From NCBI GenBank assembly GCA_946478635.1, contig CAMLCX010000065.1, positions 1 through 14,674 of the forward strand: a DNA stretch of 14,674 nt, given 5' to 3'. Made by a program: the position numbers and the translations under genes. Origin of the DNA: an uncultured Pseudomonadota bacterium. Its GTDB lineage: Bacteria > Desulfobacterota_B > Binatia > UBA9968. The notes beneath the pieces are model-generated. The model did not search any database. It saw nothing but the letters and a program-made list of their open reading frames with translations, and was not told where the DNA came from. Below are positions 6,971-13,720 of this stretch, piece after piece; positions within the stretch are counted from its first letter, which is position 1; every line of letters starts with the position of its first letter.

Positions 6971-7050
6971 AGAACCTCCTCGTTCTAAAAACCTCCTCAA
7001 TGGAGACGTATCACCAAGGTGTTGGATCAAGATGTGATGTTTTAGAACGA
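6971..7050 (-). promoter_or_regulatory. candidate structured 5' leader with Shine-Dalgarno-containing loop
   Basis: In mRNA sense, an 11-base element at 7050-7040 (TCGTTCTAAAA) is perfectly complementary to TTTTAGAACGA at 6990-6980, with 49 bases between. The second arm abuts the ribosome binding site. Part of it, AGAAC (6986-6982), can instead pair with GTTCT (6975-6971), which touches the ATG and would leave GAGGAG in a 6-base loop. The two pairings exclude each other, as in a translational switch. A 9-base direct repeat carrying GAGGAGGTT occurs at 6998-6990 and 6981-6973. The pairing is directly visible; a regulatory role is inference. Confidence 0.4.
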
Positions 7051-7148
7051 TCCTGATTGACTGCCAAAGGGAAATCATGTTTCGGAATGCTTCACTTGGC
7101 GCGCCCTTTGCGGTTTTGTCCGCGCACTAATTCCATCTGCCATCGAAA

Positions 7149-7174
7149 CCCAACTATGAAGAGAAGCCCAACTA
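7149..7174 (-). repeat. direct repeat CCCAACTA at the end of the ThDP enzyme gene
   Basis: CCCAACTA occurs at 7149-7156 and 7167-7174 (18-base period). The second copy includes the stop codon of the ThDP enzyme gene on the minus strand. This is probably a small local duplication; no function is evident. Confidence 0.25.
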
Positions 7175-8851
7175 CTTCTGCGCCGCTGTTTTGCGCCTAC
7201 CAATCGCGGCCTCGGCGCGCGGGCTGATGGCGCGGGCGACAGCGATGTTGAGCAGCGCCGGTTTGCCGGAAGCCAGGGCTCGCTCGAGCGCGGGCGTGAG
7301 GTCCTCGGGGCGTTCGACAAACTCACCGTGACCGCCCAAACCCTGAACCATCTGATCGTAACGAGTTTGCAACAAGTCAGTAGCGACCGCACGGCCGTAA
7401 AGACCCAGCTGAATTTGCCGATCGATGCCCCAGGCGGAATCGTTGCCGAGCAAAGCCACGATATTGAGCTTGTGGCGCACCGCCGTGTCGAATTCCATGC
7501 CATTGAAGCCGAAAGCGCCATCCCCCGTAAGCATGAACACGCGCGAACTGGGATAGGCCACCTTCGCCGCCAGCGCTGTGGGCAATGACGAACCCAACAT
7601 CCCCAGGCTGGAAACGTTGAACCAGCGCTTCGGTTTTAGCGCCGGCAAAAATGAGCGGCCGAAGTGGCAGAAGTCGCCGCCGTCGAAGACCAGACAGTCG
7701 TCGGGGCGAAGAATGGTTTTGAGTGTCTTATGGACGGAAAGAGCATGCATCGGCGTCGCGGGCCGAGCCAATTTTTCTGCCCAGTCCGCCTGAGCCGCCC
7801 GGGTGGCGCGCAGTTCGTCCAACCACGGCAGTTCTTTCCACTGATGGTTCGACGCTTCTTTCGTCAACTGGTCCAAAACACTCGTAACATCGCCAACGAT
7901 ACCCACGTCAACGCCGCGACTGCGGCCGATCTCCAATGGCGAGGGATCGATCTGAATGATCTTAGCGTCAACGGCGATGTGAGGCGGACGGCAAAAACCG
8001 ATGACGAAATCTTGCTTCCGGCCAAGCAGTACGACGGCGTCGGTTTCGCGAAGTTTCCCTGCCGCTCGATTCAAGCCGCGCTCAAAATAACCAAAGGCGT
8101 ATGGGTGGTCATCTGAAATCAGGCCGCGCGACTGTTCTTCGGTTACAACCGGCAAGCGCGTCGTTTCCACAAAGCAGCGCAAGGCATCACCCGAAAGGGT
8201 GTAACCGGCAGCGCTGCCCGCGATCACCAATGGTTTGCGAGAATCGCGCAGGATCGAAACTGCGCGACGAATAAGTTCCGGGTCGGCCAAAGTGGATTCT
8301 TTGGCGCGATAGGCTTCAGGCTTGATCAATGTGACTTCGCTTTCTTCGATGCTTTGCTCTTGAACGTCAACGGGGATCGTCAAATGAACCGGCCCCCGGC
8401 GTCCGCTGAACGCAAGTCGCATTGCGCGGGCGATAAATTCAGGAATGCGTCGCACGTCATGGACCATGAACGAGCCTTTACACATGGGCTCGGCCATTCC
8501 GACCTGATTGATTTCTTGTTGCGCCCCGCGGCCCAAGTCGTGGGTGTCGGCGCAGCCGGCAATGGAAATGACCGGTCCCTCGGTGTGCATGGCATTCGTC
8601 AGACCAGGAATCGCATTGGCGAAACCCGGCGTAGTGTACATACAGACACCCGGCTGCTCGGTAATCCGGCTCCAGGCATCCGCCATGTGCACGGCCGCTT
8701 GCTCATGACGGGTATCAAGAATGCGAAAATCCTGATCCGCCATGACGTCCAATACCGGCAGTATATGATCGCCGGCCAGGCCGAAAATATTTTTCACGCC
8801 TTCGAGCTTAAGCGCGGTACAAATCAGATGGCTTCCCGTAACTCGGGCCAT
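7172..8851 (-). CDS. thiamine diphosphate-dependent enzyme (acetolactate synthase / benzaldehyde lyase-like)
   Basis: This 559-residue protein has the three-domain architecture of the acetolactate synthase/pyruvate oxidase family. The N-terminal pyrimidine-binding domain has the catalytic glutamate in TRHEQAAVHMADAWSR (Glu50). The central domain is at roughly 185-335. The C-terminal ThDP/Mg domain has GDGAFGFNGMEF (443-454) and, 26 residues after GDG, Asn-Asp (470-471) where acetolactate synthases have Asn-Asn. Asn-Asp followed by xxWG recalls benzaldehyde-lyase-type enzymes, so a C-C lyase or carboligase acting on a 2-hydroxyketone or 2-oxoacid is likelier than valine biosynthesis. No small regulatory subunit gene is adjacent. 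The start is ATG 8851, with GGAGG at 8857-8861 and 5-base spacing. The in-frame GTG at 8857 lies in the Shine-Dalgarno itself. No signal peptide is seen, so it should be cytoplasmic. Confidence 0.9.
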   Translation of the reverse strand: MARVTGSHLICTALKLEGVKNIFGLAGDHILPVLDVMADQDFRILDTRHEQAAVHMADAWSRITEQPGVCMYTTPGFANAIPGLTNAMHTEGPVISIAGCADTHDLGRGAQQEINQVGMAEPMCKGSFMVHDVRRIPEFIARAMRLAFSGRRGPVHLTIPVDVQEQSIEESEVTLIKPEAYRAKESTLADPELIRRAVSILRDSRKPLVIAGSAAGYTLSGDALRCFVETTRLPVVTEEQSRGLISDDHPYAFGYFERGLNRAAGKLRETDAVVLLGRKQDFVIGFCRPPHIAVDAKIIQIDPSPLEIGRSRGVDVGIVGDVTSVLDQLTKEASNHQWKELPWLDELRATRAAQADWAEKLARPATPMHALSVHKTLKTILRPDDCLVFDGGDFCHFGRSFLPALKPKRWFNVSSLGMLGSSLPTALAAKVAYPSSRVFMLTGDGAFGFNGMEFDTAVRHKLNIVALLGNDSAWGIDRQIQLGLYGRAVATDLLQTRYDQMVQGLGGHGEFVERPEDLTPALERALASGKPALLNIAVARAISPRAEAAIGRRKTAAQK

Positions 8852-9157
8852 GATCACCTCCCGGAAGGTTGAAGATCAGAATATTCTCTTGAAATTGGAT
8901 GTCCTCGGCAATTCGCCCCGGCCGATCTTCGAGAGAGGCTACGACCGCCCTATTTAAGATGGTGTCTTTCCATCTTGCATAAAGGCGCTGCGCGCCGTGC
9001 TTTGTCGATTGTCAAAGCCCGCTGACGACACCACACCGGAGACCCATATCAGCGTTATTTGTTTGGAGTCAATTTAAATGGTGAGCCGTCTGTAGTCGAC
9101 CCCGCGAGGCCTTTCGACTGGTCGGGAACATCGCGCGCTTCATTCGCGTAGGTTTTT
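8852..9157 (-). other. intergenic region between flavin reductase and ThDP enzyme genes
   Basis: No gene is seen in this ~305-base stretch. It holds two hairpins and a candidate promoter for the downstream ThDP gene. On the minus strand GGCGC-GCA-GCGCC (8996-8984) is followed by TTTAT, a weak intrinsic-terminator shape for the flavin reductase gene. AAGATGG (8956-8962) and CCATCTT (8970-8976) form a second, 7-bp perfect stem with a 7-base loop. Confidence 0.45.
8883..8911 (-). promoter_or_regulatory. candidate promoter for the ThDP enzyme gene
   Basis: On the minus strand TTGCCG (8911-8906) and GAGAAT (8888-8883) are separated by 17 bases, each four of six to the sigma70 consensus. Transcription would begin about 25 bases before the ATG at 8851, leaving just room for the GGAGG site. 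The matches are modest. Confidence 0.3.
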
Positions 9158-10537
9158 TTACTCCAGTGGTTGCAAGCCCTGCAAAAGGGTTGGCAATAAC
9201 TCCGACACCGTAGGATGAATATGCATCGCGCGGCTAATCGTTGTGTATGGCGCCCTGGCGTACATGACATCGAGCAAAGAATGAATCACCTCGTCGCCGG
9301 TAACGCCGAGAATCGCCGCGCCGAGAACTTCTTTGCTTTCGGCGTCGACGATCACTTTCATGAATCCCTGGGTCTCGCCCTTTTCCACGGCGCGACTGAC
9401 GCGCTCCATAGGTCGAATACCGATGAGCGCTTTCCGGCCGGACGCTTTGACTTGAGCCGCGGTCATGCCGGCGCGGCCGAGCGGCGGGTCGATAAAAAGC
9501 GCGTAGGTCACGATCCGGTCCGATACCTTGCGCGGATCGTTGTCGAGGAGATTGGCGGCGACGATTTCAAAATCGTTATACGCGGTATGAGTAAAAGCAC
9601 CTTTGCCGTTGCAGTCGCCCAGTGCCCAGATACCGGGCACATTGGTGCGCAACGCGTCGTCCACTTTTATATAGCCGGACTTGTCGATTTCTACGCCGGC
9701 CTTGTCCAGCCCCAAATCATCCGTATTTGGCACCCGTCCGACCGCAAGCAATAAATGCGAACCCTCCGCCCGGCGGTTTTCGTCCGAGCAGTCCAGTCCG
9801 ACGACCACACGGTTTGCTTCTTTGCGCACCGAAATGCATTGCGCACTCACGCGTACCTCGATGCCTTCGTTCTCAAGTATCTGTTTTACACCTGCGGAAA
9901 CGTCCGGGTCCTCGCGCGCAATCAGGCGTTCACCCATTTCGACAATGGTAACTTTGGAGCCGAAGCGCCGATACATTTGCCCAAACTCCAAGCCGATATA
10001 ACTCCCGCCGATGACGATCAGGTGCTCGGGCAAGTAGTCGACATCCATCATGGACGCGTTGGTGAGATAAGGGACCTGATCTATCCCGGGCATTTTCGGC
10101 ACCAGGGCCCGGCCCCCGACATTGATAAAAATCTTATCGGCCTTCAGTGGCTCATCGTTGACTCGTACAAGATGCGGATCCTCGAATCGGGCGTGACCGA
10201 GGTAGACTCTGACATTTTCAAGCCCGCGCAACCAATTTTCTACTGATTTCATAGAGCGGCCGGCGATTTCATCTTTGCGCGCTTTGACGCGCTTCATGTC
10301 AACCTGAATTTGCCCGCCGCTGGCCACCCCGTATTCCGCGCCACGGCGCGCGAGATGCGCTGCATAGGCGCTCGCGACCAAGGTTTTCGTCGGAATGCAG
10401 CCGGTGTTGACACAGGTGCCACCAAAGCGGTTGCGCTCGATGACCGCGACTTTCATCCCCGCTTTGGCAAGGCGCGCTGCCAAGGGTGGCCCGGCCTGAC
10501 CCGTACCGATCACAATTGCGTCAAAATATGTAGTCAT
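9158..10537 (-). CDS. FAD-dependent pyridine nucleotide-disulfide oxidoreductase (mercuric reductase / dihydrolipoamide dehydrogenase-like)
   Basis: This 459-residue protein is a class I flavin disulfide reductase. The order is: FAD site VIGTGQAGPPLAARLAKAG (9-27), redox-active pair GGTCVNTGCIPTK (39-51; Cys42 and Cys47), NAD(P)H site VIGGSYIGLEFG (175-186) ending in the acidic VTIVE (196-200), second FAD motif VPGIWALGDCNG (300-311), and the dimer-interface catalytic base in HPTVSE (441-446). All family catalytic residues are present. It lacks the N-terminal heavy-metal domain and the C-terminal vicinal cysteines of true mercuric reductases, so detoxification of mercury is not supported. No acyltransferase or decarboxylase E1/E2 genes flank it. 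Acidic residues after the NAD motif suggest NADH. The ATG at 10537 has AAGG at 10544-10547. The electron acceptor is unknown. Confidence 0.9.
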   Translation of the reverse strand: MTTYFDAIVIGTGQAGPPLAARLAKAGMKVAVIERNRFGGTCVNTGCIPTKTLVASAYAAHLARRGAEYGVASGGQIQVDMKRVKARKDEIAGRSMKSVENWLRGLENVRVYLGHARFEDPHLVRVNDEPLKADKIFINVGGRALVPKMPGIDQVPYLTNASMMDVDYLPEHLIVIGGSYIGLEFGQMYRRFGSKVTIVEMGERLIAREDPDVSAGVKQILENEGIEVRVSAQCISVRKEANRVVVGLDCSDENRRAEGSHLLLAVGRVPNTDDLGLDKAGVEIDKSGYIKVDDALRTNVPGIWALGDCNGKGAFTHTAYNDFEIVAANLLDNDPRKVSDRIVTYALFIDPPLGRAGMTAAQVKASGRKALIGIRPMERVSRAVEKGETQGFMKVIVDAESKEVLGAAILGVTGDEVIHSLLDVMYARAPYTTISRAMHIHPTVSELLPTLLQGLQPLE

Positions 10538-11265
10538 AAGTCACCTTCCTCTCGAAAGTCGATTCGCGAGGGTTCGTAATAATCCGACATGAGTCGCGTC
10601 TCATCTGCTTTCGTCGCCTTGGCTGAACGCAACGGGTAAGTAACGAAACGGATCATCGGTTCTGATCCTTCTCCTGATTAATTCTCTCCTGAAGACACAA
10701 TAACCGCGCAATTTCTTTTTCCCTGCATCGGCAGCACGCCGCTATGGAATTTGAGACCGCACGGCAAGCGCTACACTTTCGATGGTCACGCCACTGACAG
10801 TCGATATCAGGCGTCGGCGAAAATTGCATATCTTGCACCATGAAGCGACAGCTCTTCTCGATACCGATGAACTCAGTCAAGTTTTCCTATCGCTCATCAA
10901 AGACGATTCACAAAGCTTCTCTCCGTCGAGCGAGAGACCTTGCCAGCGTTCTGAAAAGGTTTTGGCAGACCAATCCTCGACGTTCTTAGCGACTGCGCGT
11001 ACTCAAAGGGCTTGCCCACGGCGACGACCCGAAACTTGGTTTCACGAAATTTATGAAGAAGGAAGATTAACTCTTGCAGGCTGTTTGTAATCGCGAATCG
11101 CGGTTTGCCTGTTATTGGACCATTATCGACCTCCGGGTCACAATAACGAGACAGGTGGTACAATCTTGGATGGCGTCCCGTCATCTTCTGTCATGAAAAC
11201 GGCACCGGCTTCGCGAAAGCCACCATTGTCCGCGCTGGTACAGATTATGCCACGTTGGTAGGAAT
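10538..11265. other. ~730-base stretch without a recognisable gene
   Basis: Open frames up to ~100 residues occur on both strands (for example 10782-11090 plus and 10897-11184 minus), but none shows a recognisable domain, a good ribosome binding site or a protein-like residue pattern. A small hairpin, GGATCA (10650-10655) with TGATCC (10663-10668), lies 110 bases upstream of the flavin reductase start. The stretch may be decayed coding sequence or a long regulatory region; I see no tRNA, repeat array or mobile element. Confidence 0.5.
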
Positions 11266-11436
11266 ATGCAGTGGCGAAGACGGTTAAGACGAGGCTTCAT
11301 TATTCTCACGCTCTATGGCATCGGCCTGCTGGAAGCCTACTATCTGCCGAGCTACGGGATTGAATGGATGCTTAGCGCGATCGGCGCAACCGCGATTCTT
11401 GCCGGCTTCTGGATGCGCACGCACTGGGACCTCTGA
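11266..11436 (+). CDS. putative small membrane protein, two transmembrane helices
   Basis: A 56-codon frame runs from ATG 11266 to TGA 11434-11436. It begins with a basic head (MQWRRRLRRG). Helix 1 follows at about 11-27 (FIILTLYGIGLLEAYYL), then a short polar turn with PSYGIE (28-33), helix 2 at 34-50 (WMLSAIGATAILAGFWM), and a polar end RTHWDL. The positive-inside rule would put both ends in the cytoplasm. AGGAA at 11260-11264 is the only ribosome-site candidate and is rather close (one to two bases of spacer), which lowers confidence. It is on the plus strand among minus-strand genes. The alternating hydrophobic pattern, helix-compatible length and clean stop argue against chance, but homologues cannot be checked here. 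It does not match a family I know. Confidence 0.5.
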   Translation: MQWRRRLRRGFIILTLYGIGLLEAYYLPSYGIEWMLSAIGATAILAGFWMRTHWDL

Positions 11437-11553
11437 TTCCACCAACTTCGAGGTAATGCCGTTCACTGTCGCCGCAGCGGCACTTTTCCGCGCGTTGTAA
11501 GAAAAAATCTTAACACAGCCCCCTGGTCTGTTTTTGTTATAGGGACCGTGTCG

Positions 11554-12576
11554 CTAGCCGGCATCGCTCAGCTTGTAAAAGCGCGCCGCGTTGTCGTGTA
11601 GCATCCTTTGTTTGGTGAGTTCCGAGAGATCTTTGCGCTCACGGGCAATGCCAACGGTGTGCGGCCAGTCGCCGTCCCAATGGGGATAGTCCGATGAATA
11701 GAGCAGCGTGTGGTCAAGCCCCCAACGAACCGCATCGGGGATGGTTTTTTCGCCGCATTCGATCCCGAAATAAATCCGTCCGCTTCTGACGTATTCACTG
11801 GGAAGCTTGGTTAGATAAGGCGCTTCGTCGGCACCGCGCTTTTCTACTTCCTCATCGAGGCGGTCCATCATGTAAGGGACCCAACCGATCCCGGATTCGA
11901 GATAGGCAATGCTCAGACCCGGGAAACGCTCGAACACGCCGCCGACGATCGTCGCAATCATCGCCATCATTTGCTCCGCCGGGTGGTCGATGGTGTGGGC
12001 CGAGAGAAATTTACGAAAGCGCTGGCCTCCGAGTGAATCGGCAGAGGTGCCGGTGTGAAAGCCCAATCCGACTCCGAGGCGCTCAGCGGCGTCGTAAATC
12101 GGATCATAGAGGGTATCACCGAAGTCGGGCATTTGCGGCACGTACGTCGGCAGAACTCCCGCCAAGGCACCCCGGTCGGTCACCGCCCGCGTGAGTTCCT
12201 CGGCTGCGGCCTTTGGATCCTGCGGCGCCAGTAGCGCGACGAATTTGAGTCGCGCCGGATCGTTCTTGCAGAAGTGGTAGAGCCAGTCGTTATAGGCCAC
12301 CGTGACTGCCGTCGCGAAATCACGCTCGTGCAGGTCGCTGACATGCAACCCCGCGGTTGGATAGAGCACCATCACATCAATACCGTCTTTAGCCATGGCA
12401 GCGAGCTGATCTTCCGGCCCCTCTGGCTTGGCGCCAAGCTTGCCGCGCAGATCGCGGTCCCAGGCATCGTTCGGAAACAAGTTGCGCCGTTGCCAGCGCG
12501 GCTCCAAAAACTCGCGCATGCCGGCCATCGACTCGCGCACATGACCGTCGGCATCGATCACTTTGTAACTAACCAT
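11554..12576 (-). CDS. amidohydrolase family 2 (ACMSD-type TIM-barrel metal hydrolase/decarboxylase)
   Basis: This 340-residue protein belongs to the amidohydrolase 2 / ACMSD-related family, cytoplasmic metal-dependent barrels that hydrolyse or decarboxylate small aromatic or amide compounds. Visible motifs are YKVIDADGHVRES (4-16; the metal-binding strand-1 motif here is Asp-x-His rather than His-x-His), GLGFHTGTS (170-178; His174), a glutamate in YLESGIGWVPYMMDRLDEE (225-243), and LLYSSDYPHWDGDWP (291-305; Asp296, the invariant strand-8 aspartate). The start is ATG 12576 with AGGAGG at 12582-12587 and 5-base spacing. A longer frame to 12606 would need a TTG start and lacks such a site. It lies 146 bases downstream of the cyclodeaminase-like gene on the same strand. 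The substrate is not determinable. Confidence 0.88.
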   Translation of the reverse strand: MVSYKVIDADGHVRESMAGMREFLEPRWQRRNLFPNDAWDRDLRGKLGAKPEGPEDQLAAMAKDGIDVMVLYPTAGLHVSDLHERDFATAVTVAYNDWLYHFCKNDPARLKFVALLAPQDPKAAAEELTRAVTDRGALAGVLPTYVPQMPDFGDTLYDPIYDAAERLGVGLGFHTGTSADSLGGQRFRKFLSAHTIDHPAEQMMAMIATIVGGVFERFPGLSIAYLESGIGWVPYMMDRLDEEVEKRGADEAPYLTKLPSEYVRSGRIYFGIECGEKTIPDAVRWGLDHTLLYSSDYPHWDGDWPHTVGIARERKDLSELTKQRMLHDNAARFYKLSDAG

Positions 12577-12639
12577 GTCCGCCTCCTCATTCTTGTGTAA
12601 TTCCAATGCTCAATCGCGCTGAACACGCTTGTGGTAAAA

Positions 12640-12691
12640 ATTAGCTATCCCCCGCGGGTTTCCCTCCATTCTCCGGTCTTTGTAAGCTAAT
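12640..12691 (-). other. weak inverted repeat between amidohydrolase and cyclodeaminase-like genes
   Basis: ATTAGCT (12640-12646) and AGCTAAT (12685-12691) are complementary with 38 bases between. An 8-base palindrome CCCGCGGG lies inside at 12651-12658. In this 146-base gap they may form a terminator-like or operator structure, but neither is long enough to be convincing. Confidence 0.2.
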
Positions 12692-12722
12692 CTGCGACCG
12701 AGCGGAGCGCCAGGCTCTGGAA

Positions 12723-13718
12723 TTAGAAAGGAAGCAGCGTCCCTACCCCTCGTTCCTGCGCGGACTGGTAAATGTCATTGGCCAGGGCGATATCTTGGTT
12801 TACCAGGCCGATGGCGCGAATGAAGATGCGTTCTTGCTCGGATTGGCGCGCGGGTTTTTTGCCGGATAGCAGTTCGGGTAGTTCGGCGTAAAGATCTTTT
12901 TCGCCCAAGAAATTTTCCTTCAACAAGCGCTGCATGTCGGATTTATTCTTGCAATGCAACCAACTGTCGACCACAAACTTATCGGCGTTTTTGTAGACTT
13001 CATTTTCCATCTCCTGATGTTTGCCGATCGAGTAAACCGTGGTTCCGGCGCCGAGCCAGGCGTCTTTCACGAAGGGCGTCGAGGTGGTCGTTGCCGAGAC
13101 GACCAGATCGGCGCCTTGCAAAGCTTCCTCCGTCGATGCGACGGCCCGAATGGGAAGTTCGTATTCTTCGCCGACTTCTTTGGCGTAGTTCCGCCGCGAC
13201 TCGGGTGTGCGCGAGGTGACCCGGATTTCCTTTAAGGCGAACGCTTTGGCCATGACCGGCACCGCTGCCCGGGCGGTGTCGCCGGCGCCAAGCATGGCCA
13301 TGGTCGCCGAGTCCTTCCGGGCAAGCACGCGCATGGCGACCGTCGCCGCCGCGGCGGTGCGCACGGCATGGCACCAGTCCTCGTCCATGATGGCGCGGAT
13401 CTCGCCGCCTTCGCGGTCGCTAAGAATTAAAATTCTTCGCGGGCCGCGCGGCGGGCGCGAGACATCGCGGCTGCCGCCGGCGGCTTTGATTGACCGAATG
13501 CGAAAACCGGCGACGGGCTCGGTCCCGAGAGCGCAGCCGGTAACCCAGGACTGCCAGCCTTGCTCCGGCTTGATCGCCAAATCTTCCGGCGTCGACCAGA
13601 TGACCCGCCCTTCACTGTGGTCGCGCAGCGCCTGCTCGGTGATTTCGATGGCGCGGCCGAGGTCGAGGACCTTTTTAACGTCATTATTGGAGAGATAGAG
13701 AATACCTCTGGCGTCCAT
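12723..13718 (-). CDS. ornithine cyclodeaminase / mu-crystallin family protein
   Basis: This 331-residue NAD(P)-binding protein is of the ornithine cyclodeaminase/mu-crystallin family, whose members deaminate ornithine or reduce/oxidise cyclic imino acids and related compounds. Visible features are LYLSNNDVKKVLDLGRAIE (7-25), GFRIRSIKA in the substrate domain (71-79), the Rossmann loop MLGAGDTARAA (142-152), VTSRT after strand 2 (167-171), DLVVSATTTSTPFV (204-217) and VYSIGKHQEMENEV (228-241). In the last segment true cyclodeaminases carry a catalytic aspartate after the Gly (as in GGDCPGKTEL); here it is absent, so a dehydrogenase or reductase role is more likely. The ATG at 13718 comes two bases after the M24 stop codon and has no clear Shine-Dalgarno, so translation is probably coupled. 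Confidence 0.88.
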   Translation of the reverse strand: MDARGILYLSNNDVKKVLDLGRAIEITEQALRDHSEGRVIWSTPEDLAIKPEQGWQSWVTGCALGTEPVAGFRIRSIKAAGGSRDVSRPPRGPRRILILSDREGGEIRAIMDEDWCHAVRTAAAATVAMRVLARKDSATMAMLGAGDTARAAVPVMAKAFALKEIRVTSRTPESRRNYAKEVGEEYELPIRAVASTEEALQGADLVVSATTTSTPFVKDAWLGAGTTVYSIGKHQEMENEVYKNADKFVVDSWLHCKNKSDMQRLLKENFLGEKDLYAELPELLSGKKPARQSEQERIFIRAIGLVNQDIALANDIYQSAQERGVGTLLPF

Positions 13719-13720
13719 GG

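Noticed and set aside
6971..7078. N-terminal extension of the second binding protein from the ATG at 7078
   Set aside because: It would bury the signal peptide behind 36 extra residues, and the strong AGGAGG site sits before the ATG at 6970.
8354..8872. 172-codon plus-strand open frame
   Set aside because: It is antisense to the N-terminal half of the ThDP enzyme and arises from codon bias on the coding strand.
9755..10246. 163-codon plus-strand open frame
   Set aside because: It is antisense to the flavin disulfide reductase, with no protein-like pattern.
9158..10537. Mercuric reductase and mercury-resistance locus
   Set aside because: The protein lacks the N-terminal metal-binding domain and C-terminal vicinal cysteines, and there are no other mer genes nearby.
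10782..11184. Overlapping open frames on both strands in the 1-kb gap (plus 10782-11090, minus 10897-11184)
   Set aside because: Neither has a convincing start context or recognisable domain, and they overlap each other. They were kept as part of the gene-free stretch.
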